DNA of 64,000 nt, taken from positions 2,490,001-2,554,000 of the forward strand of contig NC_063997.1 of assembly GCF_932276165.1 (NCBI RefSeq), given 5' to 3'. The stretch's first letter is position 1. Each line of letters opens with the position of its first letter. The notes beneath the pieces were generated by a model, which saw only the letters and a program-made list of their open reading frames with translations, did not search any database and was not told where the DNA came from. Below are positions 1-13,416 of this stretch, one piece after another. The stretch is from Plutella xylostella. Its lineage: Eukaryota; Arthropoda; Insecta; Lepidoptera; Plutellidae. The translations under genes were made by a program, and so were the position numbers.

Positions 1-1455
1 CAAAGTCCAGGCAACCAATCTCACTTTGTATATGAGCTTTATTTATGCGAGATCTTTCATATTCCGACATTTTAGCTTGATCCAATAACTGCTGCGGAGA
101 AGAAAAAAAATCCCAATAAGTAATTCGTTGAACATAAAAATGAATGCCATAGCAACACAAGTACCAATCCAAGAATCAATCTCTGAGCTACTATTCGCTC
201 CACCTTGAAATTATGTGCTGTAATAAGAGCAATAACCTCTTAGTTTTTTGTTAGTTACACAAGTACCAGAAGGAAGGAACACGATTTTTTGTCTGGCTTA
301 CGCAACTAGCAACAGTCCGCGAGCTACTCCGGGCTGGTACTTCATCCTCAGACGAACTATGAATCATCTTTGATGGGGGGGAATGGGATTTATACCATGG
401 CATGTGATTGTTGTGCGAAATGCTGAAATAACCTATGTTAGGTTCGTAACTATAAGAACATGTCGTTATAAAAGGAACAAATAAATGGATGGAAATAAGA
501 TTGGGCGTACAATAAATCTGATACAAAAACTCAGATTTGCACTGTTTTGCCGCCGGACTGTAAGTAAAAGCTGTGTCTTACGAAAGTTACAAAGCATCCG
601 AGCGATGATAGCTTGATGCGGAAATAATACTTCCTGCCTCTTATTGAAATTATCAGATTTATAGAATAGAGTAGAAATAAATGTATTTCAGACCATAAAA
701 CATTACACTAGTACTTGTATACTACTTGCCTGATTACAAATTTTAATTTATAAATATAGATACCGACTAGAGTGGGGCGCTATTATAATTTTATAGAATC
801 TATCTGTTAAGAGTTTTTACTAACATTCGAGCGAGTCGTTATATATTCTAGTTTGTAAATTCTCTGAAGCTGAAGTCCTCATGCATAATAAAAACTGCAG
901 CTACTGTATTAATGAAAGCTGCCGGCTAAACGAAGGTAATTAACTGGAAAAAGTGTGCGATGAAAGTAGGTCAGGCTCAGAACTTGGAATGACATAAACT
1001 TTGGCTAGCCCACGCCACGTGGTTTTGTTACCAAAATGGTTACGTCATTGTAAATCGTAACACTCGAATAACATGTTCTAATAATATATTTTTTCCTAAT
1101 GGTACCAGTTTTGTTTTTTTATTTACATAATTACTGTCCAACTACGCGCAAGGTGTTCAAGGTAAATCGGTTCGCTACACTGATTTGATGTGATTGTCTT
1201 CTACAATACCATACTTACTATACCATCTTCTTGCTACAAATACAGTAAAATGCTAATGGGGAAACTTTGGCTGGACTGTTTTAATTTTAGAGTATAATAA
1301 TCGGCTTGTTATTTTTATACCGACGCTTCCAATGCTCTATGTAGAGAGCAAATAAGGTATTAATGAAAGCGTTCGGCTTGATCATCATCTACATAAACTA
1401 ACATTTAACTGAATACGGCACCCTTTATTCACTGCTGAGCTTTCTGCATTTTCCA
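1..1455. other. Unassigned intergenic or intronic sequence
   Basis: AT-rich sequence with only short frames that have no recognisable domain. I see no RNA gene, inverted repeat or splice-bounded coding exon I can support. Confidence 0.4.
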
Positions 1456-3196
1456 TCAAATTTCAAATTCAAATGGTTTAATCGACGTAAAATTTTACAA
1501 TTATTTGTCGATAGTCATCTACCACCATTTCACAAAGGCCCCGTCATTGAGAAGGAAAGAAATGGCGAAAGAAACTCCTCGAGCATCTTTTCAACTTTTT
1601 CCTTATAATCTATTACAATTTTTACTTATATCTAGTGCCTACAATTTTACTTAAGTACCTATATCCATTTCATTTTTTCAATAGCCTTAGCTGAGGTGGA
1701 CAAGACCACGCGTTTTTGTCGTTTAAATAATCATTTATACTATAGTAAGCTTTACTACATAATGTAGCTTTAACATAATTCTTAAATTTTTGCTCAGTAA
1801 GGTTTATTGCTTCATTTGATAATTTATTATAAAAACGTATACAGTTCCCCATGAATGATGTGTTTGTTTTCGAAAGTCTGAGTGTGGGGAAAAGCAACCT
1901 ATTTTTGTTTCTGGTCTCAATACCGTGAGTGGCTCCTACTTTACTAAATGAATTTAAGTTTTTACGAACATACATAATATTTTCATAGATATATTGGCAT
2001 GGAACAGTTAGTATACCTATTTCCTTAAACGTATCTCTTAATGAAATTCTAGACCCTAATACATATATGGCTCGAATTGCTCGTTTTTGCAGAACAAAGA
2101 TTTGATTAATGTCAGCCGCTCGTCCCCACAATAGAATTCCGTAAGACATAACACTATGAAAATAACTAAAATACACAAGCCTGGCTGTATCTACATCTGT
2201 TAACTGTCTAATGGTTCTAACCGCATAAGCTGCAGAACTCAATCTACCGGCTATCCTCTCAATATGGGGTCCCCATTGCAACTTTGAGTCAATTGTAATA
2301 CCTAGGAATACCGTTTCGTTTACTAACTCTAGCTTATCGTTATTCAATGTCAAATATGTCTCTACTTGTCTTACATTAGGCAAAGTGAATTTAATACATT
2401 TTGTTTTCTTGGAGTTAAGAGCTAAATTATTTAAAGTGAACCAATTAGCAACTATGGAAAGAGTACCGTTTGCATTGTCAAAATTGACTTCTTGTCGCTT
2501 CAACTTAAATATAAGTGAAGTATCATCAGCAAACAGTACTATCTCACATAATTTATCTACCAAAAACGGTAAATCGTTAACATATACAAGAAACAAGAAT
2601 GGTCCTAGAATCGAGCCTTGGGGAACACCCATACTGACAGGACAGCCAGCCGAACGCACTCCATTTATGTCAACTAGTTGAGTTCTGTTGCTCAAGTATG
2701 ATTCCAATAATGTAAGAGCTTTGCCAGTTAGCCCATAATATTTAAGTTTCATAAGTAGAGTGGCATGATCCACACAATCAAATGCTTTCGATAGATCGCA
2801 AAAAACACCCACAGCATCAAGACGCTCCTCCCAAGCACTAAATATGTGTTTGACCAACGCGACACCAGCGTCAGTTGTAGATCGACCTTTGGTGAAACCG
2901 AACTGTTGGTTATGGAGAAGGCCGTGAATACTAAAGTGCGAAAGCATTTGATGTAGCATAATTTTTTCAAATATTTTACTCAGTACTGGCAAAACTGATA
3001 CAGGCCTAAAATTATTGGGATCATTTTTCTCACCAGATTTAAAAAGCGGTATTAGTTTACTAAGTTTCATCAAATCGGGGAATACACCGACCTCAATGCA
3101 TCTGTTAAAAAGATTAGCCAAGTGGGGTGCTAGGATATCAATAACATGACTAATAACTTTAACGGACATGCCCCATAAATCGCCAAACACCGCCAT
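1456..3196 (-). mobile_element. 5'-truncated non-LTR retrotransposon (reverse transcriptase ORF, 508 codons)
   Basis: One open frame (3196 down to 1670) encodes a LINE reverse transcriptase. In order it shows an NNFRPVSVLPVLSKIFEK-type block, a GFTKGRSTTDA block, DLSKAFDCVDH (catalytic Asp), a GVPQGSILGPFLFLVYVND block and FADDTS with the catalytic Asp pair. No endonuclease domain or ORF1 lies upstream; the frame meets a stop just before residue 1, so the copy is 5'-truncated. On the minus strand the 3' end runs into short repeats of the form GAATTT near 1456. A shorter, nearly identical copy lies at 41712-42084. The clade is probably in the CR1/jockey range, but I cannot place it firmly. Confidence 0.85.
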
Positions 3197-6100
3197 TACG
3201 CCGGAGGCTAGTTATCGACTCTCTGAAGCAGCATAGTTCTGTGTAAAGCCGGTTGCATGAGCCGAGGCGACCGCATCTTGTGGTCTGTGGCAATCCTGCA
3301 GCACTCTGCCGACTGCCTCATTAGAGGCATTAGCCATTACTACAGACGTCGTGTCTCATCTCCGAATGCAGACATTGCTGTATAAGGGATCTGTTGGTAA
3401 ATACTCTCGCAATCTGACCTTTAGATTAAGTGGTTGAGAGGTTTGTTACTATATCGTGTCAAGATCGGCGTATTCATTAAGTCTTAGGCCTTCTACAAAC
3501 TGATAAGCAAAATTATTGGTAGTTAAGCACAATATGACCCAGTTATCAGATCAATGTGAGCAATTATCATGCTGCATAGACAGGCGTTGAGTCATCGAGT
3601 GGTGCGTGGTGACGTCATCAGAAGCAATGAACTTGCTGATGCAGGGGAAGCGCAGTTTTGTGCCATTGTTCTGTCGACTCATTAGTCAGTACTGTCAAGA
3701 GCGTATTAGCGTTGGCGGCGGCACTGCTCGCTGATTGGTCCATTCTATTTCTCTGCGACCGGTTTCCGCTGCTAACTCGGCTGCATTTATTCGCTTTTAG
3801 AACTTTTAAGGGTATATTAAGCCAGCACCCACTCACACCCACGAGGTCGTTGACACGTCTGACCCAAACAACAATCACTCGAAACTATTGTGAATGGGAT
3901 GCGAACACTTTAGCTCATTGCCTCATTGCTCTTGTTACGAATCATGTAGGCTAACTTTTCGGATTTGTGTAAACGCATCCTTAATGTTTTCTGATTTTAT
4001 CATGATCTCACCTATAGTTTGCATCAGCAAGGCATCTTTTTGAACATGGGAACAAATTATTACCTAAATCCTTTTTAGGTCAGTTAAAAGGTGTTTTTCT
4101 GGGGCGAGACTTTGTGAATTATTTATTGGGTTGCCGCTCCAGTTCTCAATGTTTGTTTGTGACAACCAATAACTGGTTGGAGCTTTAACTGTGCCTTTTC
4201 ACATTAAGATCTGGTCCTAGCATCTAAATCAGTCTAAACGTAAACAATCTGTTTAAACTGCAATTTTATTTGTTTACTATCGACTAGTATTCACTTTTAC
4301 TACTGTAAACAGTACGTAGTTTAACCGCGTAACTTCAGTGTTATCGCTATTATTTACCGTGAGGGCAGAGAGGTCAGTTACCCTAGAAATGTCATCAATC
4401 GAAAAGAAAATAACGTATTTAAACTAAAAGAAATATATTCTAATATTAGTAAAAGTTCTTTCATCGCTAGTTTAGTGAATTTCAGGCATATAAAACTTGG
4501 TTGGTGATACCAACCTATGTGTATATTAATGGACCCCCCAAGGAAAGTCTTAGAACATTCACCACAGCCACTCAGTGCGTTATGGTGGTGTTACGTAAGA
4601 GCAATCTGTTTCTTGTTTCACCATTGTTCTAAGTTCTAGGCGTAAATATATCACTTTCCTGTGTAAAATTTATGCATGGGCTAGAGTGTGTGGTATTGTT
4701 ACTTTCCCCTAGATCTATACTCTCCCCACCGCGTTTATAGTACAAGATTCAGGTCCACTTGCACAAATATATCAAATCTCGATTTAAGCAACGTCAATCC
4801 AAATAAATTTATGGCTTTAAATCTCGATTTAAGCCATAAATTTATATGGATTTAGATTTAATACGTTTGTGCAAGACGCCCTGATTTTTCGAATTAGTAA
4901 AATAGATCAAGTATGCAGAGCCAACTGATATTTTCCTAATGCGTAGGGAGGTACATAATAATATGCATGGCATTGTGACTAATGATCGTATGGTAATTTA
5001 CAACTTAACACTGCGGTGACGATAAATACACGAGGTATGTTATTACTTTATGATCTATTGGGGTCTAAAGTGCATAACGTGTACAAAAACTCCACACCTC
5101 ACGCCTTTGAAAGTATACAAGTACATAGAATACTAGATTGCTGTTTACGTACGAAATACGGCATTCTCTGCAGACTGATTATATTTTAACAAGTCGGAAT
5201 GGGTACAGTTAAATTGGATTTGTTCGTTTAATAGGAGATTGGAAAAGTCCTTCGTTATGTGTCGAAAATTAAAGCGGTTCTACTGGGTGTTTTAACTTTA
5301 CATTTTGTTTACTTGTACCTTCTAATAATATCTACATCTCTGTATGTTATCTACTGGTGGTTTACAATTACCATAATTAGCCACTTCCTTAAGCCATCAA
5401 CCAGTCTTGTGAGTTGTGGCGTCTGTAATTTCCAAGGACTAATTTAAATTCATACATTTACTTACACAAATACTATGTAAGCGGCCAAACACAATATTTT
5501 ATCATGCTTTGAAGAGCAGCAGAATCTATCGACAGACTTACATTCATAAGAGTGGGTATCCGCCTTTGTGTCATTTACTCATACAAGCACTCTCACTCTC
5601 ATATACTTGCTGTGGGTTTACACTATTCATGGAACAATAAATAATCCCGTTCTATTCTTGAAGGAGGTCAGGGTAATGCTCCTTTACAACGTTTGTGGAG
5701 TGAGTCCTTTGTGAACGTCTTATTTTATGTGAACCAGCTTAGCCCCTTGTGGAGTTTACCAGGAAAACCGGAATATTCACTTTATATTCCCATTCTTGTA
5801 TTGTAGATGTAGGTACATTGTACACGATCGTTCCAGTAAATTGTGTACTTAAAAAAGTATTATCTTTTTCCTGAAGAGTTTGATTTAATCATAATTCACT
5901 TTCGTTTTCAGTTTTTAGTAGTATAGTTGTAAGTAGTAAAATTTGATTGTTCTTAACATTGTGACGGTTGATGATCGCCGTATTCAGCTGAATCAATAGC
6001 AGCTGTGTATGTCGCACACACTGTCTGCGGTTTGATGTTTTTCATTGTCTGCTGTATTTGTTTTGTAAAATCAGAAAACGTGTAGGTATGTATTCTCAAT

Positions 6101-6464
6101 GTGCCATACCATATTTTCGGTTGTAGGTTTGATTGTATTTATATTTACCATTTGTGATTTTACTCCATCAACATTGATACTGCATTGCATACCCATTCCT
6201 CTCCAAACTAAGCCACTATAGATAAGTTCAGAACATGAATGTCCCCCTAGTCGAATTTCGACCACGGCGGCCAATCTTATTTGAGATCAACCAGTCAATG
6301 ACCACGCTTTATGCCCATCACCAGCTCTCTTAATAATTATGTTCTTCACCCGCAACTCATTCCGTCTACTGTAAATTGAGAACCAATCTCTCTATAACCA
6401 CCAACCCTCCGTATAATTCTACGCCCTTCGCCACCAAACTCACCTCTATGTCCTCTTCCCTTAG
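3197..6464. other. Unassigned sequence upstream of the first recognised exon
   Basis: Contains one small inverted repeat (listed separately) and several short frames without recognisable domains. Missing 5' exons of the gene at 6465-11562 may lie here or left of the window; none could be identified with confidence. Confidence 0.35.
4758..4875. repeat. Small inverted-repeat element (MITE-like)
   Basis: The ends read CTTGCACAAA and TTTGTGCAAG. Further inside, AAATCTCGATTTAAG occurs twice and the pair ATAAATTTATGGCT / AGCCATAAATTTAT is inverted. The whole 118 bp can fold back. No coding capacity. Target duplication not resolved. Confidence 0.6.
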
Positions 6465-9400
6465 GCCTGGCGCTGGTGATAGCGGGCGGCGTGCAGTACT
6501 CGGAGCCGCCGCCGCCGGGCCCGGAGGCGCCGCCCTCGGGTGACGTCGCCATGCTCATCGCGGGCGGGGTCGTGCTGTGTCTCGGGCTGCTGTTTGCTGG
6601 TATGTAGCACAATCGGCCATTCTTGTGGGGTTACCACAACTGAACATTAGCAATTAACAATCCGCTTGATTTTCAAATGTGACACGTTACTTGTATGGAT
6701 CCGATAGATGATTGACATGCGAGCGACACTTCTTATGGATTCTTAATTGCTAATCTGCAGCTGCAACTCTCATCAAATCTTAATTACACACTAACTTTTC
6801 AGAATGGCAAATTTACCTACTTTAAAATGATTTTGAATAAACAAAGACATAAACTCTTAAGTAACTCTTGAAATTAGTTCAATGTGGCAATAGTAAACAT
6901 TCTAGTATTTAAATCAGAATCATACCTACACTAGTTACTTATTGATTTGCTATGAGCAAATCACCAGCTATCGTGTTTACGTTTCCGTAACTGATACGAA
7001 ACCGCGAAATCCTGTCTGTACTGTAACTAATATGAGTTACTTGAGACCAAGAATGTTGTAAGTCGTCCTGAAGTTACACCTCGACCGCCGCCGCCGCCGC
7101 CGCGACGTGGGGGGTTTCAACACAACACTATTATTAGAAACCCGGGATGGAAATCGTTAATCTATTGTCATTTCAATGGGCCGTAGCTCGGGGTTATGGC
7201 GCCAGTTCATTTTGGTAAACAACATGCATGTTTCCTATGGATGGAAGTACTTTAGAAGTCACCGGCCTCGATTTATTTGTTGTTAGAACTACGCATGATT
7301 GAGAGAAAAAGCAGTAGTAAGTACTAAGTACTGCTTTTTCTCTCAACCATTCATATTGAAACCTATTTTTCCATATTTATTCTAAAACGAGTTATTCTTC
7401 CTTCTGGCTTGCTGCAAGGCAAATAAACATTTCAGTAGGTGCTGTCGTCAGAGCGCATGTAACTTGAAAGTTAAAACTAAATGATTACGCAACACTAGCC
7501 GTTGCAGTTGCAATAAGTGCAGAATGGCACGTAGCGTAGGCGATACAAATAGTTATTTCCACGAATATGACATAATATACGCAGTCTTTGATGAATCATT
7601 AAGGCCTAGAGAGGATAATAACCTTGTTCGTAACGTGTTCAGCGTCACATGGTAGGTGGTTATAACATTTATAACCTAATCCACGCCATAAGGTTCTTTC
7701 TAGCTTCGGAAAACCGAAGTTTCGAAGGACAGTTGCGATAACCACAACTCTATTTCTTTGTATTAAGCTCACCGATTGCATGACGTCTCTCGTTCGTTGA
7801 CTTGTTGGTAATGTAGAGGAACCCTCCAGCTCAGCGAAGGTTCACTAATCGTGATATTCGTGACGGCACGAGTTCCATCTGTGACGGAGGCGCTACGTTC
7901 CATTGTGCAAACACGGCATTAAATAATAAGTGTAACGCTCTTGCTTACATGCCGTGTTGCTAACTGAAGTCACCAACATTTACATGTTCTGAAGTAGAAG
8001 GCATCCATGCATAGGTAGATAAGGAATACTTGTTGGTGTTTTATTATGTTCTTCGGCTGCCATTGTGATAAACCAGCGATGAGTCTACTTACTCGAAAAG
8101 TCGAAACTTCCGCACAGGGCTAATCAATGTTCGTGTAAACAAATTTAAATTGCTTTTTATCTGAGGAATGTCGGGATTAGTTTCTTTTGTAAAGGCCCAA
8201 CCCGCAGCCAATATCGCGATCACAATAAAGTACAGGAAACGTATAAAAGGCACGTTTGGCTCACCTTGGGCGTGGCCTCGACCTTCTGTGGACTGGACGG
8301 TGGAGACGCGGCTATCGGAGACTCCCATCAGTGCTCATGCATGCGATCCACGCCTTTACTAGCTACTACGAGTTTACCTTGCCCATACACCTGGTTCACC
8401 AATACGAAGTTTCAAAACTAATATTGATTTATAAAAAGTAAACGGCTGGAAATGAACCGTTGCATGTTAGTAAATATAACTTACTATTGAGATTTTCAAT
8501 TACGTCAATAAAAATAAGTATTTGTTGTGTTTTGTCGGTCCCCTTTAGATAGCCCGGACAACAAAAAAACTGCACACACAATAACTGTACAAATACATCA
8601 ATATAAAATTTTCATGGTGTTTCCCACCAAACATGCATTTTGAGACTATTTACCTAAGTAAAGTGTATAAAAGTGTTCAATCACACACGTTGTGACTATG
8701 CATCTACAAACGAACTGCTTGAAATTGCATGCCAGATGCAAATGCCAGAGTAACCCCGGTCAGAACAGACGGTCGAATGGCGTAGTGGTTAGTGGCCCTG
8801 ACTGCTATGCCGAAGGTCCCAGGTTCGATTCCCGGCTGGAGCAGATATTTGTTTAAAGACAGATATTTGTACTCGGGTCTTGGGTGTTGATTATTTATAT
8901 TTAATATTTATCTATCTATGTATTTGTGTAGATATATCAGCTGTCCGATACCCATAAGCCCATAACACAGGCTCTGCCTAGCTTGGGGTCGGATGGCCGT
9001 GTGTGAGATGTCCCCACATATTTATTTATCATATTTATTATTACCCCTTCTGTTGCGGTCGCGTGGCCTGACCAATCCATTGGTGTATGGTTTCTCGGAA
9101 CATAATACTTACCAGTACTCAGTAAGCTTCAAATCTGTATTTGGTTATTCGAGACGCAATAGGTGAAGCCATTCCCTTCCTCATATGTCCGAGTACTAAT
9201 AAGGAGAAAGGATCGCGTAGTACTGACCACCCTCAAGGCAAATACCGTAACTGACTTTATGTTTGACCTTAGTTAAATTACTCGTGGATATGGTGTTTCT
9301 GTAAAGAAATTATAAAATATAATTAACATATCTCACTAGAGTGCATATTATGCAGTAGGATATATGATATCAGTTATAGTTGAAGGTAAATTGATAATGC

Positions 9401-11562
9401 CAGACCAAATCTATATAGGTACCTTATCCCCCCAACTTCTTGTTAGGTAATACTAGAGCTAGACCAGGGTCTGTCATAGTGGTCAAAGGAAAGGATACAT
9501 TACCGTCCTGAGGGCCTCGGTGCGATGAAGACGCAGGGATACGTCAGTTGAGTGGGCTCATTCCATGCACCCTATCCCCCATCTAAACCTCACACATCTC
9601 AAAACCTCCATCTATTCCCACAGGTGTAGGCTTCTGGGCGTGGTCGGCGCGCTGGGGCGGCGGCAAGGAGGCCCCGTCCGGCGGCGCGGCGGCGCTCACG
9701 GCGCTCAACCCCTCCACCGACCCGCTGGTGGCCGCCCAGTACGCACCGGTCCGGGACGCGCCCCCGGCTCCCGATGATGAGATGCGCAACCTCATGGATA
9801 ACAAGGAGTGGTGAGTCAAGTTCAATAAATAAATATGTAGGGACTACTCGCACACGGCTATCCGACAAAAAACTAGGTAGACCCTGTGATGTGGATGTCG
9901 GACAGCTGATATATATCTACACAGATAGATACATATTAGGTAAATAAATAAATGACAACCAGACACAAGGCAAACACAATGTGCTCATCACAGGAATGTT
10001 TGCCCTGGGCGGGATTCGACCCCGTGGCCTGAAGCTTCGGAAGCAGCTTCACTACCGCCTAAGCTACGGTGCGGCGCGGCGATTCTTTTGACGAAGTGGT
10101 TGGTGATGGTAGTCTTCTTCGTAGCTTATCGGTGACAAACTCTACAGCTATATAGAATAGGGTTTGTCAGCGGTGTGTGAAAGTTACGAGGCACAGCTAA
10201 ACCAAAATAAGCTTATACACGAATTATTTCCCCTATTTTTGGTTCTCTGGGTGAGCTATAACGTCTGCTCTGACTAAGATTCTAACGTATAGTTTTGTCC
10301 AAAAACATTGTCTGAAACAAGTTTCTGTTACGATTACAATCCGTTGCTTCTATGATAGATAAATATTAATTGATCCTATATAGCAATAAAGAATGAGTCC
10401 AACATCAATTTAGCACCATGCGGGTGCGGTGTAGCCAATGTGAGAGCAAATTGATAGAGATAAATTGATTGTAGCACATACCTACTTTGCCATGATCAAT
10501 AAAGATGGGTATTTATATAAATAACAATTGTGTTGTTAAGTATAATTTTACTTCTCCGTCTGCTCATAATTTATCTGAGCTCACAACTAGTGTTGAACTG
10601 CGGACAGTGTGCACAAAAACCAGATATTGGTGCCTCGTGCACAACATACAAACCTGTTTCCGGATTAAGGAAGCGATAAATGTGAAAGCCCAGTCTCGGA
10701 GAGGATATTATTAAACATAAAATTTACACTTTCAACGAGTTCTGTTAAACAAAGCTAAAGTACTTAAAAACTTACGCGGTTCATTTTACCAGGCAATGTA
10801 CATACTATCTTGTCGGTTAAGTACTGGGCGGAATCTGCGTTTCATGTCGTCACCTGTTTCATAAAATTCAGCTAGCATTTTTTTTATGTTTTACACAATG
10901 AAAACATGCGAATAATCACTTCATCACCGTAGAATACCACGATGTGTAATACGGTGAATATTATTGCGTATGTTGGTAAGACCATGGACCGGAGACCAAC
11001 AGTCAAATTCACTATAGCTACGCGCTATCCGGTCCTCAAAATATACTGTTTTAATGCACATTCTCGTGAACTTTGACTGCGCATAACGGGGTACATTGTT
11101 CACACATTTAGTGGAGTTTCCGCGGCAGTGTTGTTATTGTCGATTATTCGATGCGCGCGCGCAGGTGTTAGTTCTCTGCGGTCATTGTCTCACTTCTACT
11201 GCAGGCGATGACTCGACTGGTTCTTACTGTCGGTTCTCTGTTCGCTTGTTATCAAGTGTCCAGGATTCTCCTTTGTTCTTTGTGATGTTCAGACTTAAAG
11301 GTACATGGTCATAGAGGAAATTCTCTAGGTTATGTCATTCCACCTTCGATGGAATACTACCACAAAGACCTACCTATTGTACAAATACTTAGTGTATGTA
11401 GGTACTAATGCTATTTTGCTTTTAGTTCAATTTAAAAAAACTTAGATAGAATACCTAGTACATAATATAAGAATATGTAATAACATTACATTTTCCTTTT
11501 TCAGCTTGAGCAGTGCTGAAGAAAGCGATAAGATGCTGGACGGCCGACCTTCGGTAGCGTAG
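6465..11562 (+). CDS. Partial gene for an unrecognised integral membrane protein (last three coding exons)
   Basis: Three exons join in frame: 6465-6599, 9624-9810 and 11505-11562, ending in TAG. They begin after a CCCTTAG acceptor and use GTATGT and GTGAGT donors and CACAG and TTTCAG acceptors. The 125 residues seen start LALVIAGGVQYSEPPPP. A hydrophobic stretch (AMLIAGGVVLCLGLLFAGVG) crosses the first junction, and the LALVIAGG start may be the end of an earlier membrane segment. The tail is soluble and rich in Ala, Pro and acidic residues, ending in DGRPSVA. Strong GC bias marks the exons against AT-rich introns. The first coding exons are not visible. I do not recognise the family. Convergent with the gene at 13417-16082. 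Confidence 0.7.
7299..7346. repeat. Perfect short hairpin
   Basis: TTGAGAGAAAAAGCAG is followed 16 nt later by its exact complement CTGCTTTTTCTCTCAA. It probably marks the ends of a very small MITE or a collapsed element. No gene. Confidence 0.6.
8768..9040 (+). mobile_element. tRNA-derived SINE, copy 1
   Basis: The 5' head is tRNA-like, with an A-box-like TGGCGTAGTGG and a B box GGTTCGATTCC about 40 nt later. It is followed by a non-tRNA body and an AT-rich tail. The head is not a tRNA gene, since the cloverleaf 3' half is missing. A close second copy lies at 47256-47515. Confidence 0.85.
9888..10083 (-). mobile_element. tRNA-derived SINE, related subfamily, minus strand
   Basis: On the minus strand an A-box-like TAGCTTAGGCGGTAGTG and a B-box-like GGGTCGAATCCC are spaced as in a tRNA head. 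The tail contains GATATATCAGCTGTCCGA, also present in the SINE at 8768, so the two families share their 3' body with different heads. Located in the second intron of the membrane-protein gene. Confidence 0.75.
10084..11504 (+). other. Intron sequence without recognisable features
   Basis: Rest of the second intron of the gene at 6465-11562. Only short frames with no domain. The final stretch before 11505 has a normal pyrimidine tract and CAG acceptor. Confidence 0.5.
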
Positions 11563-13194
11563 ACGAGGAGTCGCGGGGACTGCAACAGTATCATCTAGAA
11601 TCAACTCTTAACATCATTGTTACAAGCAATTGGAAGAACCCGTCAAGTAAATACTTTAGTCAGAATGGAGTTAATTCCGTCTGATAATTCAATGTTTGTA
11701 ACTCAAACATAGGATATATCAGCAGTTAACGCTGTAAGTACCATCCTGACTAAATTATTAAGGTAACACAATACATACCTATTTAGAAACTCATTTCAAA
11801 TTTGTAGACGATGACAATGAGTTTGTAGTAACTTGGTTGAAGTGGCACTATAAATGGCAGTTTGCAGTAAGAAATGTATTTTAATACCGCTCCGATTTGG
11901 TGTCCATATTGAATAAGATTGCATTTCGTGGTACAAAGATAGTGAAAATGTGTGTTGAGTTGAGCGCGGAGAGGTAGCAAGCTCAAAGAGTGCTTGTGTG
12001 TGATAGATATAAAGATTCAGTTTATATTATATTTTTAAGTTAAATAATATAATGGAGATCTTCATTTTATGCATTCATCTTAACTTTGACGTAAGCGGTT
12101 AGCTTAATATAAACACAAATTATATCTACATACTTACATAATAATATATTATGTGTGTCGTCTATGAACATTATCAAGTAGCACCTTTGAAATTTATTTA
12201 TGTTTTCATTATATTCTCATCCTTTCAACTAAGATTGTACTTAAAATAAAAACTTGTAGTGACAAATGAATTCAAAACTAAGATATTTTTTATAATAAAA
12301 TATGTATCTAACTGGAATAATTAATCAGTAAAAGTGGCCAAATTAATTATCGTCCAGAGCACCTGCGGTGTGTTCTACTCTGTATTTGATATCAAATATC
12401 GTTATGAGAATCTATTTGATTTTGTTGTAGGAACATTACCATATCTGAACTACATTGCAACACAATAAGATTATTAAAATTCCATTTTACAATTATAACG
12501 TTTTTATTTAAAGTCAGTACATTAGTACTGTAATACTGGACTATTTATATTTCAGAAAATGTGTTAAATTACTTTATATGTTTACAAGATCTTTTGGAGT
12601 ATTTCCTTATATTTTTGTGTTTAAGCCCGTCCTTTAGTTTTAAGTTAAATATCATATAACCTGAGTATTGTTAAGTAAGTCGCTCTCTAGTATAAACTAC
12701 GAAACACCTGTATCTCATCACGATCGACAATACATCACATATTTACCTACAAACTGTAGTGAACTGAACAATCAGAGTTCATTAGATTTCGAGTTAGTCA
12801 TCAGAAATGTAAATATAAACTCATTTCGATCTTCTTAGGAATAATGAAGTAGTTTAGCTGTAAGATAGATGCCTAAGTACGAATATAATATCACATATTA
12901 CACTTAATACAGAATGTATATTTTTAACCTTGAAGGAATTAGATTCATTGAATCCAGATAGGTTGCCTTTTTCCCCTCGGAACCTTGTATAACTTCAGTG
13001 ATGTCATATCTTGCAGGTTAAATATTTCGGTGCAATTTTTATTTAAACAAAGCTTTTTAATTTATACTTTGTATGTTATCTTATTCTATGTATATTCAGA
13101 ACTATGTCAGGTACTTTCAAGTACCTCCTTGTGTTTTATTTATGTAAACTGATTATATTTCTTAACAATATTGCATTGTCGATTTGTCAATAAA
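11563..13194 (+). other. Probable 3' UTR of the membrane-protein gene
   Basis: Very AT-rich, no coding frame, running from the TAG at 11562 to an AATAAA at 13189-13194. Length and composition fit a long insect 3' UTR. The opposite-strand gene ends at 13417, so the two genes converge. Confidence 0.5.
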
Positions 13195-13416
13195 CAAGCT
13201 AATATTACGGAAATTGATGCAGTTTTACTTTACTTTACCTCTTGAGTTGTTAAATGTAATTAGTTTTTAACTAAGCAATAAACTAAACTAAACAGGCACA
13301 TACAATGAAATATACTGTGTAATTTCGTACAAAAAATATATTCAAAATGAACTGTATAGTTATACATAAAACATCAAAGTTAATATAATAATGGTATAGT
13401 TTACGCTTATATCTAG

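Larger units (their letters stand above)
6600..9623 (+). other. Intron of the membrane-protein gene with repeat insertions
   Basis: Intron between the first two exons seen. It holds the hairpin at 7299-7346 and the SINE at 8768-9040. The rest shows no recognisable coding sequence. A short (CCG)n run lies near 7085. Confidence 0.6.

Noticed and set aside
3618..3954. Two opposing frames of 86 and 98 codons
   Set aside because: No domain, no splice logic with neighbours; perhaps an untranslated exon, but not supportable.
5259..5447. Hydrophobic 62-codon frame that might be a membrane-gene exon
   Set aside because: No splice context or start context, and composition is that of AT-rich non-coding DNA.
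8768..8845. Possible tRNA gene
   Set aside because: A- and B-box-like motifs are present, but no complete cloverleaf, and the same head with body and tail recurs at 47256, so it is a SINE.
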